Positions 1-8,010 of a DNA stretch of 11,173 nt are shown in pieces; positions within the stretch are counted from its first letter, which is position 1; the number at the start of each line of letters is the position of its first letter. The notes under the pieces are model-generated. The model did no database searches. It was not told the origin of the DNA and saw only the letters and a program-made list of their open reading frames with translations. This DNA comes from Mycoplasmataceae bacterium. GTDB taxonomy: Bacteria > Bacillota_I > Bacilli_A > Mycoplasmatales > Hepatoplasmataceae. Both the position numbers and the translations under genes were made by a program. The stretch covers positions 1 to 11,173 of the forward strand of contig JABSQC010000003.1 in NCBI GenBank assembly GCA_013214845.1, given 5' to 3'.

Positions 1-711
1 TGAAAAAATACTAATAATTATAAAGACAATTGTCATTATTATTGAAGTAAATCAAATTTGGTTTCCTTTAAAATAGAAACTTGAAACATAAATAGATGTT
101 AGCATTGTTGATAAAATAAAGAAATAATTTATGTATCAAGCATTAAATGTATATAAATCAGCATTAGTTAAATTTAATGTAACTGACTCAAAAAAATAAA
201 ATGAATTAGCAGAGTATGCTAGTTCAGCACCTTGATCATCTAGAATGTTTATACCAATAGATGTAGAAACAGAGTTAGATATTATTTCGTTATTTAATTG
301 GCTCTCTATTCCAGTAGTATTTACTTGAAAGTTTGAACCTAAAAATGAAAATTGAACTAAGAACAACAAAGATAAAAATGAAAGCAAAAATATTGAAAAT
401 GATTTTCAAGTTTCTATGTTTCTTATTTTTTTAAAATTTATAATACTGTCATAATTTGCCGCTATTAGTATTACTATAAAAGCGTTCTTTGCTATCTCAA
501 TTATTGACAAAACATTAATGCTCACTCCAAAAGCAACAAAAGGCATATACAATAATTGAGTAATAGATCAATATGTAATAAATCCTATTGGTATGGAAAT
601 AATATAAGACTCAGTGGATACCGATGTAATTTTTTGAACTATCCTACCTAATGAAAAGAATAAAAAAGTATAGAATATTATGACCATTGAAACAGAACCA
701 ATTGCACTCAT
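1..711 (-). CDS. Polytopic membrane protein, unknown function (3' end outside window)
   Basis: The 237 visible residues run from the ATG at 711 to the window edge without a stop if TGA is read as Trp; in-frame TGAs are at 136-138, 406-408 and 568-570. An in-frame TAA at 730-732 just upstream leaves this ATG as the natural start. The protein is highly hydrophobic. Likely membrane segments lie near residues 6-22, 40-62, 64-87, 107-124, 191-211 and 219-237. A more polar, Asn/Ser-rich stretch at about 128-188 is probably an extracytoplasmic loop. I recognise no catalytic motif or family. It starts 14 nt after the CPBP protease gene, has no Shine-Dalgarno sequence, and has a TATAAT 6 nt before the ATG, so it may have its own leaderless transcript. 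A channel, transporter subunit or lineage-specific membrane protein are all possible. The gene is well supported; its function is not. Confidence 0.75.
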
Positions 712-717
712 ACAATA

Positions 718-723
718 ATTATA
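718..723 (-). promoter_or_regulatory. -10 box (TATAAT) exactly 6 nt before the ATG at 711
   Basis: The minus strand reads TATAAT, then TATTGT, then ATG. The box sits right after the stop codon of the upstream gene (726-728). With the usual 6-7 nt from -10 box to start site, transcription would begin at or next to the ATG. No SD is present. I see no convincing -35. Confidence 0.45.
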
Positions 724-725
724 TT

Positions 726-1448
726 TTAATTAGCCATAAGAACAATGTAAGCAACTAAATTAATTAAAATATGTGATGCATGTGAGTAAGCCAATTTTTC
801 ATCTGTTCAATTGTAAATAAAAGTTAATGAGGTAGCTATCAAAATATAGGAACCTATATATCATAAGTTTTCCGGGTTTCCTATTGTTCCTATCATATGA
901 ACTAATGTGAAAACAACAATTGAAATTAAAGTTGCAATTCTTTTATCTTTATTGACTAGGAAAATTCCTTGTCTAAATACTATTTCTTCCATCAAAGGGG
1001 TTAATAACACAATTGAAAAAAATGACATCGCAGGAGTTGACTTAACAATATTTTCTACTTCTTGCTGATTTATAGAGGTTGGTTTACCCCAAAATTCTCA
1101 TATAGTAAGATCGTTGGCACTTGAGTAAATTGATGCCAATATGATATTTAAAATAAAATTTAAAAAATAATAACCAATTATTAATAAAATAGATAATAGT
1201 AAGTATTTAACTCATTTGTTATCTATCGTATTAAATAAGTTCATTCTAGTTTCATTTACAGCAAAAAAAATAACAATTAAAAAAACTATTGCTCCAATTA
1301 ATATTGATATAGATTTAGATAATATAGAATCACTTATAGAAAGTGAAATTATTGAAATCAAAGTTGGTATAAAAATATATGCTAATATAATTGTTCAACC
1401 TGATTGGTTGGTCATACCTTTTTCAGTAAAAGAAACTTGAGAGTTCAT
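726..1448 (-). CDS. CPBP family (CAAX/Abi-type) intramembrane metalloprotease
   Basis: This 240-residue integral membrane protein carries the three conserved motifs of the CPBP (CAAX protease and bacteriocin-processing, Abi) family: EEIVFR with Glu154, Glu155 and Arg159; FTLVH with His184; and a third motif SHILIN with His226. In the family these residues line a metal-dependent site within the membrane. About seven to eight hydrophobic segments are visible, roughly at 19-38, 45-64, 80-109, 139-152, 170-188, 196-211 and 222-239. The reading frame needs TGA as Trp, though TGG is also used once in the EFWGKP stretch. Known family roles include prenyl-protein processing, peptide maturation and self-immunity; the substrate here cannot be read from sequence. 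It follows the ptsH terminator and precedes an unknown membrane protein by 14 nt. The ATG at 1446-1448 has no SD but lies 6 nt after TATAAT. Confidence 0.85.
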
Positions 1449-1454
1449 AATTAG

Positions 1455-1460
1455 ATTATA
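1455..1460 (-). promoter_or_regulatory. -10 box (TATAAT) 6 nt before the CPBP protease ATG
   Basis: The minus strand reads TATAAT-CTAATT-ATG. No SD is present, so a leaderless transcript is likely. The -35 region would fall inside the ptsH terminator hairpin just upstream, and no good -35 hexamer is visible there. Confidence 0.5.
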
Positions 1461-1465
1461 CATAT

Positions 1466-1495
1466 AAAAAAAACAGGAACTTGTCCTGTTTTTTA
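1466..1495 (-). terminator. Rho-independent terminator after ptsH
   Basis: A 7-bp stem AACAGGA/TCCTGTT (1472-1478 with 1484-1490) and a 5-nt loop are flanked by A and T runs that extend the pairing. On the minus strand it is followed by a run of eight T. It closes the ptsI-crr-ptsH operon 12 nt after the ptsH stop. Its symmetry would also allow function on the plus strand, but no plus-strand gene ends here. Confidence 0.9.
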
Positions 1496-1506
1496 ATATT
1501 CTTAAA

Positions 1507-1770
1507 TTAAATTAATTTATTTGTTTTTAAAACTTCGTTAAGTTTTTCAATTGCTTTTTCTTCATCAGAACCATTAGCAATAATATCAATGTTTGTTCCT
1601 TCTGATATTTGCATTGCCATAACGTTCATGATTGATTTTAAGTTACCTTCATGAGAACCGTTTTTTATAGTAATATCTGATTCAAATTCATTTGCTGCTT
1701 GTACCACAACTGATGCTGGTCTTGCGTGCAATCCAACTGGGTCAATGATTGTTACATTAATTTTTTTCAT
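1507..1770 (-). CDS. ptsH: Phosphocarrier protein HPr
   Basis: This 87-residue protein is of normal HPr length. HPr takes phosphate from Enzyme I on His15 and hands it to sugar-specific IIA proteins in the cytoplasm. The active-site motif GLHARPAS places His15 and Arg17 at the canonical positions. The second signature GNLKSIMNVM places Ser46 at the site that HPr kinase/phosphorylase modifies in Firmicutes and Mollicutes, so regulatory phosphorylation is plausible, although no hprK is in the window. It is the last gene of ptsI-crr-ptsH, starts 8 nt after crr, and its SD (TAGGAG, 1776-1781) overlaps the crr stop codon, pointing to translational coupling. A terminator follows. In Mycoplasma capricolum ptsH is a separate transcription unit, so this three-gene arrangement differs. 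Confidence 0.97.
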   Translation of the reverse strand: MKKINVTIIDPVGLHARPASVVVQAANEFESDITIKNGSHEGNLKSIMNVMAMQISEGTNIDIIANGSDEEKAIEKLNEVLKTNKLI

Positions 1771-1775
1771 CTTTA

Positions 1776-1781
1776 CTCCTA
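1776..1781 (-). promoter_or_regulatory. ptsH ribosome binding site overlapping the crr stop codon
   Basis: TAGGAG on the minus strand contains the crr stop codon TAG (1779-1781) and stands 5 nt before the ptsH ATG. The overlap suggests that ribosomes finishing crr can restart on ptsH. Confidence 0.75.
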
Positions 1782-2270
1782 TGCTTTAACTATTCTATAT
1801 AGTTCTTCTCCCTGTTTTACAGTTCCACTTTCCTTAGTCATTTGTATTTTTCATCCGTTCATTGAGTCATTAGTAGCTAGAACCATTATTTCAGATCCTT
1901 TTGCTTTCTCTTTAATTTTTTTAAGGTCAATTTCAGCTAATGTAGAATTAATAGATACTTTGTCATCTTTTGAAACTTTAGATTCAAATCCGTCTCCATT
2001 CATAGAAACAGTATCAATTCCAATGTGTACTAGTATTTCAGGTCCCTTTTTACTTGATAGTCCATATGCATGTCCTGTTGAAAAGGCTGTTGCTATTGTA
2101 GCTTGATCAATAGGTGAATAAACTGTTGAAGAACTAGGCTCAACAGCTGATCCCAATCCGACCATACCTTGTGCAAATACTTCATCTTTTACTTTTTTTA
2201 GTTCAACAACTTTACCATCTACTGGTGAATAAACAATAATCTCTTTTAAGTTTTTATTAAAAAATCCCAT
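1779..2270 (-). CDS. crr: PTS glucose-type EIIA component (IIA-Glc), free-standing
   Basis: This 163-residue protein is of the usual length for soluble IIA-Glc. It accepts phosphate from HPr and passes it to a IIB domain of a glucose-family permease. The fold's hallmarks are visible: an N-terminal YSPVDGKVV segment (14-22), a first histidine in STGHAYGLSS (His67), and the phosphorylated histidine in EILVHIGIDTV (His82), matching His75 and His90 of the E. coli protein. A TGA-encoded Trp near the C-terminus (1851-1853, in NGWKIQ) extends the protein to a TAG at 1779-1781. It is the middle gene of the pts operon, 31 nt after ptsI, with a strong SD (AGGAGG). No IIB/IIC permease is in the window, so its sugar specificity rests on the family only. 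Confidence 0.95.
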
Positions 2271-2274
2271 TTTT

Positions 2275-2280
2275 CCTCCT
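2275..2280 (-). promoter_or_regulatory. Strong crr ribosome binding site (AGGAGG)
   Basis: A perfect AGGAGG core stands 4 nt before the crr ATG, the strongest SD in the window, and fixes the crr start. Confidence 0.8.
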
Positions 2281-2286
2281 GTTTAA

Positions 2287-2297
2287 ATTATATTATA
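2287..2297 (-). promoter_or_regulatory. Possible internal promoter between ptsI and crr (double TATAAT)
   Basis: The 31-nt gap between ptsI and crr contains two overlapping -10 boxes (TATAATATAAT). Initiation about 7 nt downstream would give a short leader that still includes the crr SD. No -35 is evident and the region is AT-only, so chance is a real alternative. Confidence 0.3.
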
Positions 2298-2301
2298 AAA
2301 T

Positions 2302-4020
2302 TTATAAATTAATTTTTGAGTAAAAATCACTTACTAATTTAACAACTTCTTCGTTACTACTTGAATCTAGAGCTTTATTTGCTAAGGCAATAGTATCCTT
2401 GTGATTCATCTTAGAAGCATAATATCTTATCTTAAGAATAGAGCTTGATGACATTGAAAATTCATCTAGTCCTAAACCAAGAAGTAAAGGTAGTGCATCT
2501 ATTGAACCAGCCATTTCACCACACATTGCTGTAAACTTACCTTCTTTATGAGAAGCATCAATAACATTTTTAAGCATTCTTAAAATAGATGGATTGTATG
2601 GTTGGTATAGATAAGAAACTTTTTCTGAAAGTCTGTCTGCAGCAAATGTGTATTGAATTAAATCATTTGTACCTACTGAGAAGAAATCAGCATGTTTAGC
2701 GAACTTATCTGCTAGCATTGCTACTGAAGGTATTTCAACCATTATTCCAAGTTTAATATCTCCAAAAGGAATTTTTTCTTTCTTCAATTCTTTTTTCTTA
2801 AGTTCAACAAATTCTTTAATATTTAGAAATTCTTGAACTGTAGCAATCATAGGTAAATTAACATAAAGGTTTCCGTGAACAGCAGCTCTTAGTAAAGCTC
2901 TTATTTGAGTTGAAAATACTTCTTTTCTGTCCATTGTAAATCTTGTTGCTCTATAACCTAAGAATGGATTATCTTCATGAGGGAATGTGAAGTAATCTAA
3001 TTTTTTATCTCCTCCTATATCTAGAGTTCTAATAATAACTTTTTTGTTACCCATTTTTTGAACAACTGACTTGTATGCTTCATATTGATCATTTTCATTA
3101 GGTCAACTAGATGCATCCATATATAGAAACTCAGATCTAAATAATCCTATTGCTTCTCCACCATTTACTAATACTTGATCAACATCATGAGGATTACCAA
3201 TGTTTCCTGCTATTTCAAATTTATGTCCATCTTTAGTTTGTGAAGTTTTGTTTGAAAATTCTTTAAGTTTGTGTTTCATTTCATTTTCAATACTTATTTT
3301 ATTTCTATATCTTTTAACTTCTAGAGATGACGGACTGTTTATTACTATACCGTCTTGACCATCAATTATTACAATTTCACCATTTTTAACCTTAGATGTT
3401 ATGTCTCTTAAACCAACTACAGCTGGAACTTCCAATGTTCTTGCCATAATAGCAGAGTGAGATGTTTTTCCACCAATGTTAGTAGCAAATCCTTTTACAA
3501 AATCTACATTCATTTGTGCAGTTTGTGATGGAGAAAGATCATCTGCAATAATTATTACTTCTTCTGATATTGTAGATAAATCCATTATTTCTATACCAGC
3601 CATTATTTTAATTATTCTAGTAGTAACATCTTTGATGTCAGCTGCTCTTTCTTTCATATATGGATCATCCATTTGTTCAAACATACTTATGTAGTTGTTT
3701 GCAATTTTATCAAGAGCATATACAGCAGTAACTGCACTATTCTTGATTAAAGTTTCAACTTCCTTTGCAATAGATGGATCATTAACAATTTGTAGGTGTG
3801 CACCAAAAACTGCTGCTTTTTCCTCTCCTAATTTAGCTTTAGCAACTTTCATTAGTTCACTTATTTGAACTTCTGCAGTTTTTTTTGCCTCACTAAATCT
3901 AATTATCTCTTTATTTGTATCTTTTACTTTTGCATCACTTATATTTACTTTTTCTTCATTCATTACAAATGCTTTTGCTATGTAAATACCTTCTGATGCT
4001 CCTATTCCTTTAGTTTTCAT
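2302..4020 (-). CDS. ptsI: PTS Enzyme I (phosphoenolpyruvate-protein phosphotransferase)
   Basis: This 572-residue cytoplasmic enzyme moves phosphate from PEP to HPr. The N-terminal half holds the HPr-binding helices and the swivelling domain with the phosphorylated histidine in NIGGKTSHSAIMAR (His188). The C-terminal PEP/Mg-binding barrel shows GLFRSEFLYM (Arg295), RTLDIGGDK (Arg331), the second PEP-utiliser signature around DFFSVGTNDLIQY (about 445-457) and the catalytic cysteine in AMCGEMAG (Cys500). Length matches the family. One in-frame TGA (3103-3105, Trp306 in SSWPNEN) would split the gene under the standard code; it is not a frameshift. The ATG at 4018-4020 has an SD (AAGGA). It leads the ptsI-crr-ptsH operon, downstream of a tRNA-Gly terminator. 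Confidence 0.97.
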
Positions 4021-4025
4021 TCTCG

Positions 4026-4030
4026 TCCTT
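4026..4030 (-). promoter_or_regulatory. ptsI ribosome binding site (AAGGA)
   Basis: AAGGA stands 5 nt before the ptsI ATG. Just upstream, ATAGC (4037-4041) can pair with GCTAT (4051-4055), a weak 5-bp hairpin in the leader that could be chance. Confidence 0.65.
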
Positions 4031-4062
4031 AAATATATAGCTATAAAATTGCTATTAATTTA

Positions 4063-4068
4063 ATTATA
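4063..4068 (-). promoter_or_regulatory. Probable ptsI operon -10 box (TATAAT)
   Basis: A TATAAT lies between the tRNA-Gly terminator and ptsI. It implies a leader of roughly 35 nt carrying the SD. The -35 region falls in the terminator stem (TTCAAG with about 15-nt spacing is the nearest weak match). Confidence 0.5.
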
Positions 4069-4073
4069 TAAAT

Positions 4074-4117
4074 AAAAATCTTACTTGAATAAATTTAATT
4101 GCTCAAGTAAGATTTTT
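4074..4117 (-). terminator. Strong terminator after tRNA-Gly
   Basis: A perfect 15-bp stem (4074-4088 with 4103-4117, core CTTACTTGA/TCAAGTAAG) encloses a 14-nt loop and carries T tracts on both sides, so it could act on either strand. It ends the cls/tRNA-Gly transcript and insulates the pts operon. Confidence 0.9.
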
Positions 4118-4121
4118 AAAT

Positions 4122-4195
4122 TGGAGCGGGTGAAGGGAATCGAACCCTCACAATCAGCTTGGAAGGCTGAAGTTCTACCATTAAACTACACCCGC
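4122..4195 (-). tRNA. trnG: tRNA-Gly, anticodon UCC
   Basis: This 74-nt tRNA has a perfect acceptor stem (GCGGGTG with CACCCGC), discriminator U and an encoded CCA (4122-4124). The D arm contains GTTTAATGGTAGAAC. The anticodon stem TCAGC/GCTGA holds loop CTTCCAA, giving UCC, and the T arm contains GGGTTCGATTCCC. It starts 19 nt after the cls stop codon and is followed by a strong terminator. It may be co-transcribed with cls or use the extended -10 overlapping the cls stop. Confidence 0.97.
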
Positions 4196-4213
4196 ATTAA
4201 GTTGTACAAAAAT

Positions 4214-4222
4214 ATTATAACA
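4214..4222 (-). promoter_or_regulatory. Extended -10 promoter for tRNA-Gly overlapping the cls stop codon
   Basis: The minus strand reads TGT-TATAAT, a full extended -10 (TGn plus TATAAT). Its last bases overlap the cls TAA (4215-4217). It lies 18 nt before the mature tRNA 5' end, allowing a leader of about 11 nt for RNase P to remove. Confidence 0.5.
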
Positions 4223-5672
4223 CTGGTGAGGGAATTTTGAATAAATAATATATAGCAGAATCTATAGCAGGTATTTTTTTAAACTTGTATTTTATTTCGT
4301 ATGACATAGATATGTATTCTTTAAATAAATCATTTAACTCATTTACTATTTTATCTTCTTTTAAAACAAAGTTTGTCTCATAATGTTGATAGAATGATCT
4401 GTAGTCAGTGTTACTTGTTCCAGTAATAACTTCATCATCAGCAATTATTAATTTTGAATGAAGAAAAATGCCGTCTATTCTTTTTGTAATAATTCCGTTT
4501 TGAGACAGTTTTTTCATATACGCATAAGAGACACAATATGCTGATAACTTATCAGGAATGCCTGGAGCTATTACAATTACCTCAACACCTCTTTTCTTGG
4601 CATTAATAATTGATTTTTCAAGCTTTACAGGAAATATTGGGTATGGCATAGCTATGTATAGTTTCTTTTCTGTTTTGTCTATTTTTTCAACTAAATAATT
4701 TAAAAGAATAGGCTCAGATATATCAGGACCATCGTCAAATACTGTTATGTTTGATTCATTTTCAACTTTTACTTTATTAGGTATTTCAGTTTGTTTTTTT
4801 GAATATTTTCAGTCAAGCATAAAAGTTCTCTTATATTCGCTAGCAAGTGCTTTTCCTATAAATCTAAAGTGTAGATCAATTCATATACCAAACTTAGAAG
4901 ACATACCACCATAGTATTTAGCTAAGTTCATTCCTCCAGCATAAACTATATTAGAATCAATAATTACTGCTTTTCTATGGTTTCTATGATTCATTGATCC
5001 TTGAGACATAGAAGCTACAACAGGATTATAGACATCTGTTTCCATTCCTGTCTTTTTTAACTCTTTAAATTTCTTAAGGTCAAATGTTCATGATCCTACA
5101 AAGTCAGTAGCAATCATTATTTTTACCCCTTCTTTTTCTTTCTTTTCTAATATTTTATATATAGTGTTAAATACATAATCGCTTCTAACTATAAAATATT
5201 GAATAATGATTTCTTTTTTGGCACTCATTAAATCATCAATTAGAGAATTATATTTATCAAAACCATTTGTAAATATTTTATATGATTCATAATTAGAGTC
5301 TCTAAGCATAAATCTGCTTTCCTTTAAGTTAAAGAGTTCTGCTCTTTCTTTATTTTTTCTCTTAAGTTTTACATCGTACTTAATGTAATGAGAACCATTT
5401 ACTACATAAAAAAATGAACCATACATAGGTAGTACTATAATAAACAATATTCAAAATAATGTTGCTTTTTCATTTCTTCTTTTGTAAGATAAAACGTGTA
5501 AAATAGTTACTATTTTAAGAAAAGAAGAAAATACAATAAATGATATAAGAACATCACTATATTCAAAAGCAAAGTAAAGCCAAGTTGTAGATAAAGAGAT
5601 AGGGATTATAAAAGTTGACATAGCAATTGCTACTCTTCTTAATACCCTCATCTCCACTAGAAAATCTTTCAT
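4215..5672 (-). CDS. cls: Cardiolipin synthase (phospholipase D superfamily)
   Basis: This 485-residue membrane-anchored enzyme likely joins phosphatidylglycerol molecules into cardiolipin. Two HxKx4D catalytic motifs are present: HRKAVIID (His232, Lys234, Asp239) and HSKLIIAD (His405, Lys407, Asp412). They are followed by GGMN and GTSN, as usual in the family. Hydrophobic segments near residues 12-33, 38-62 and 72-91 anchor the N-terminus, the layout of bacterial Cls. Three or more TGA codons are read as Trp (for example at 5088-5090 and 5451-5453), which would otherwise make the gene look broken into pieces. The ATG at 5670-5672 has no SD and stands only about 10 nt beyond the T tract of the preceding terminator, so its expression signal is unclear. 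Another PLD-family phosphatidyltransferase is the main alternative. Confidence 0.93.
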
Positions 5673-5682
5673 GTTTAATATT

Positions 5683-5705
5683 AAAAAAAAAGGAACAATA
5701 TCCTT
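5683..5705 (-). terminator. Weak terminator after tRNA-Ser, just before cls
   Basis: A 5-bp stem AAGGA/TCCTT (5690-5694 with 5701-5705) and 6-nt loop are followed on the minus strand by a run of nine T (5683-5691). The stem is short, so partial readthrough into cls is plausible. Confidence 0.5.
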
Positions 5706-5745
5706 ATTTATTATTATTAAAAATAATAATTATAACTAATAATAA

Positions 5746-5838
5746 TGGCGGGCTAGAAGGGACTCGAACCCCCGCCGCAGATCACTCCGCGCTACCTCCT
5801 TAGCAGGGAGGCCTCTTCACCAACTTGAGTACTAGCCC
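5746..5838 (-). tRNA. trnS: tRNA-Ser, anticodon GCU
   Basis: This 93-nt tRNA has a long variable arm, as expected for serine. The acceptor stem is perfect (GGGCTAG with CTAGCCC), with discriminator G and encoded CCA (5746-5748). The anticodon stem CCTCC/GGAGG holds loop CTGCTAA, giving GCU, which reads AGC/AGU. The variable arm GCGGAGTGATCTGC can form a stem, and the T arm contains GGGGTTCGAGTCCC. It lies 30 nt downstream of asnS and upstream of cls. Confidence 0.97.
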
Positions 5839-5850
5839 ATACACAATTAA

Positions 5851-5856
5851 ATTATA
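5851..5856 (-). promoter_or_regulatory. tRNA-Ser -10 box (TATAAT)
   Basis: TATAAT lies 12 nt before the mature tRNA 5' end, in the gap after asnS, and would give a leader of about 6 nt. The -35 match (TTAAAT) is poor. No terminator separates asnS from this tRNA, so readthrough from asnS is also possible. Confidence 0.45.
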
Positions 5857-5868
5857 AATGTATTCTAA

Positions 5869-7221
5869 TTAAAATTTAATGTTTTTAGGGTATCTCGGGA
5901 ATGGAATTGTGTCTCTTATATTAGACATTCCAGTTATAAGCATAACTAGGCGCTCAAAACCTAAGCCATATCCAGAAGAAGGAGCCATTCCAAATCTTCT
6001 TAAATCAAAGTATCAATCAATCTCTTTTTCTTCTATCATGACATCCTCTGCTCTACTTCTAAGTATGTCTATTCTTGTCTCTCTTTGAGAACCACCTATT
6101 AGTTCACCAACTCCTGGTACAAGTAAATCAAATCCTGCAACTGTTTCATTATCATCATTTAAATACATATAAAAGGCTTTTATGTCTTTAGGATAGTCAT
6201 ATATAAATACAGGGGATTTAAAATGTTCTTCTGCTAAAAATTTTTCATGCTCTGTTCCTAAATCTAATCCAAATTTAATATCCTTTTCACTAAATTTTGA
6301 TTTATTTTTAGCAAGTATTTCTATAGCTTCCTTGTAACTTATTCTAGGGAAATTTTTTGTTTTATAAATATCTTTAACTCTTTTAGCTAAATCAATATCA
6401 GTATGATATTTATCTAAATATTCAATCTCTTTTGAACACTTATTAAATATGTTTTTAGCTACATATTTAAGTAGTTCTTCACTATTTTCCATAGCTTCAC
6501 TTTTGTCAGCAAAAGCAATCTCTGGTTCTAGCATTCAAAACTCAGAAATATGTCTAATTGTATTTGAATTCTCTGCCCTAAATGTTGGACCAAATGTATA
6601 AACTTTACCCATTGATTGAGCAAATGATTCTGCTGCTAACTGTCCAGAAACAGTTAGAGAAACTTTTTTTCTAAAGAAATCATTGTCATAGTCATTATTA
6701 TCTATAGTTGTGACTGTAAAAGTTTCACCTGCACCTTCAGCATCATTTTCAGTAATAATAGGAGTAGAAACTTTAGTAAAATCATTTTTATTAAAAAATT
6801 CGTCTACTAAAAACATTAGTTCTGATCTTATTTTAAACACAGATTTAAATAATGTTGTTCTAGCTCTAAGATGATAATTTTCTCTTAAAAATTCAAGAGA
6901 TTGTTCTTTATTTTGTATAGGAAAGTCCTTGTCAACTTCTTGTAAAATATCAATTTTCTTTGCATTAATTTCAAATTTTTGTTTTCCTTTAGGAGTTAAT
7001 ATTAGTTCTCCTTCAACCATAATAGATGAAAAATTTCTAACTGATTTTACTTCATCAAAATTTTTCAAGATATCTTTTTTGTAAACAACTTGCACTCCAT
7101 CAATATCGCTTCCATCTATAACATTAAGAAATCCTAATTTAGAAGAACCTCTATTTGATTTTATTCAACCTTTAACAACAACTTTTTTACCCTTAAAAGT
7201 AGCTAATTCATTTATTCTCAT
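5869..7221 (-). CDS. asnS: Asparaginyl-tRNA synthetase
   Basis: This 450-residue class IIb synthetase charges tRNA-Asn with asparagine. The N-terminal OB-fold (about 12-100) binds the anticodon. The catalytic core shows motif 1 around [17 protein letters not shown] (152-168), motif 2 with FRAE (214-217) continuing into the HISEFWMLEPE segment (224-234), and motif 3 GLGFERLVM (419-427) followed by RDTIPFPR. The GETF and FRAE context is that of AsnRS rather than AspRS. TGA is read as Trp at 6535-6537 and 6013-6015. The ATG at 7219-7221 has no SD; an AATAAT with upstream TGT stands 6 nt before it, so a leaderless mRNA is likely. It lies just after the deoD terminator and before tRNA-Ser. Confidence 0.97.
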
Positions 7222-7227
7222 AAATTA

Positions 7228-7236
7228 ATTATTACA
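7228..7236 (-). promoter_or_regulatory. Extended -10 (TGT-AATAAT) 6 nt before the asnS ATG
   Basis: The minus strand reads TGT-AATAAT-TAATTT-ATG. The hexamer matches the consensus at 5 of 6 positions and has a TGn extension, which can replace a -35. The predicted start site falls at or beside the ATG, consistent with the missing SD. Confidence 0.45.
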
Positions 7237-7241
7237 TAAGT

Positions 7242-7273
7242 AAAAAAAATAATTCACAACATTGTGAATTATT
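7242..7273 (-). terminator. Terminator after deoD copy 1
   Basis: A 12-bp perfect inverted repeat (7248-7259 with 7262-7273; AATAATTCACAA and its complement) is followed on the minus strand by a run of T. It lies 20 nt after the deoD stop. A closely similar hairpin at the same distance follows deoD copy 2. Confidence 0.88.
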
Positions 7274-7293
7274 TTAATAATAAATATTCTTTT

Positions 7294-7992
7294 CTAAACA
7301 AAGGTATCTAGTGCAAGAGATAGCATTTGATTAAATGAATTTTGTCTCTCTTCTGGAGATAGAGATTCCCCTGTTACAAGTGAATCAGATACAGTTATTA
7401 ATGTAATTGCATCTTTATTGAAATGTTTAGCTATTGTATACATTGCTCCAGCTTCCATTTCTACTAACATAACTCCATCCTTAGCATTTTCTTTTCATGC
7501 GTTAGGTCTAGCTGGTTGATAGAATCATTGTGAAGACATAATTTTACCAAATTTTACATTGTCCATTCCTTTTGAACTTTCTTTAACCATTTTAACTAGT
7601 TTAGGTGATGCATTTAATGTCATATCTTTATTTCCATATGCTTCACCAAAGTTTGAGTCAAGTGCTGCTTGTTCAGCAACAACAATGTCCATTACTTTAA
7701 CATCTTTTTGGTATGAACCACCAGATCCAACTCTTATTACTCTATCTACATCATAGAATTCAAACAATTCATGTACATATATGGCAACTGAACTTATTCC
7801 CATTCCGTGTCCCATAACAGTTACATCTTTACCGTTATATTTACCAGTGTATATAAACATGTTTCTTACATCTGATACTAGTTTGTAATCTTCTAGATTC
7901 TCTTCAGCCATTTTTTTGGCTCTAAGCGGATCTCCCGCTGCAATAACAACTTTTGCTATTTCATTTTTTTTCGCTTTTATGTGCGGTGTCAT
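7294..7992 (-). CDS. deoD: Purine nucleoside phosphorylase, DeoD type (copy 1)
   Basis: This 232-residue hexameric-type enzyme cleaves purine (deoxy)nucleosides with phosphate to free base and (deoxy)ribose 1-phosphate, the main purine salvage step in Mollicutes. Expected active-site residues are all visible: His4 (TPHI), Gly20 and Arg24 (AAGDPLRAKK), Arg43, Arg87 (IRVGSGGS), the ribose-binding VEMEAGAMY (Glu178, Met179, Glu180), the catalytic Asp in ITVSDS (Asp203, E. coli Asp204) and Arg216 (ERQNSF). TGA encodes Trp in SSQWFYQP and NAWKEN. The start at 7992 has a GGAGG 12 nt upstream. It follows cdaM by 18 nt, probably in one transcript, and ends at a strong terminator. A close paralogue lies at the right edge. 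Confidence 0.95.
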
Positions 7993-8004
7993 ATTTTTAT
8001 TATT

Positions 8005-8009
8005 CCTCC
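8005..8009 (-). promoter_or_regulatory. deoD copy 1 ribosome binding site (GGAGG)
   Basis: GGAGG lies in the 18-nt gap between the cdaM stop (8011-8013) and the deoD ATG. The 12-nt spacing is rather long but supports translation from a shared cdaM-deoD mRNA. Confidence 0.65.
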
Positions 8010-8010
8010 A

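Noticed and set aside
1216..2106. Plus-strand open frames at 1216-1440 and 1726-2106
   Set aside because: They lie opposite the CPBP protease, ptsH and crr, show no family features, and have no start signals; they are shadows.
2302..4020. Apparent split of ptsI, asnS, cls, deoD and the large membrane gene into fragments
   Set aside because: Each break is a single TGA in a conserved or continuous frame; reading TGA as Trp restores full-length proteins, so these are not frameshifts or pseudogenes.
5701..5745. ATT/AAT-rich stretch as a microsatellite for phase variation
   Set aside because: The repeat is imperfect and short, lies between a tRNA and a terminator, and is not positioned in a coding frame or a promoter spacer.
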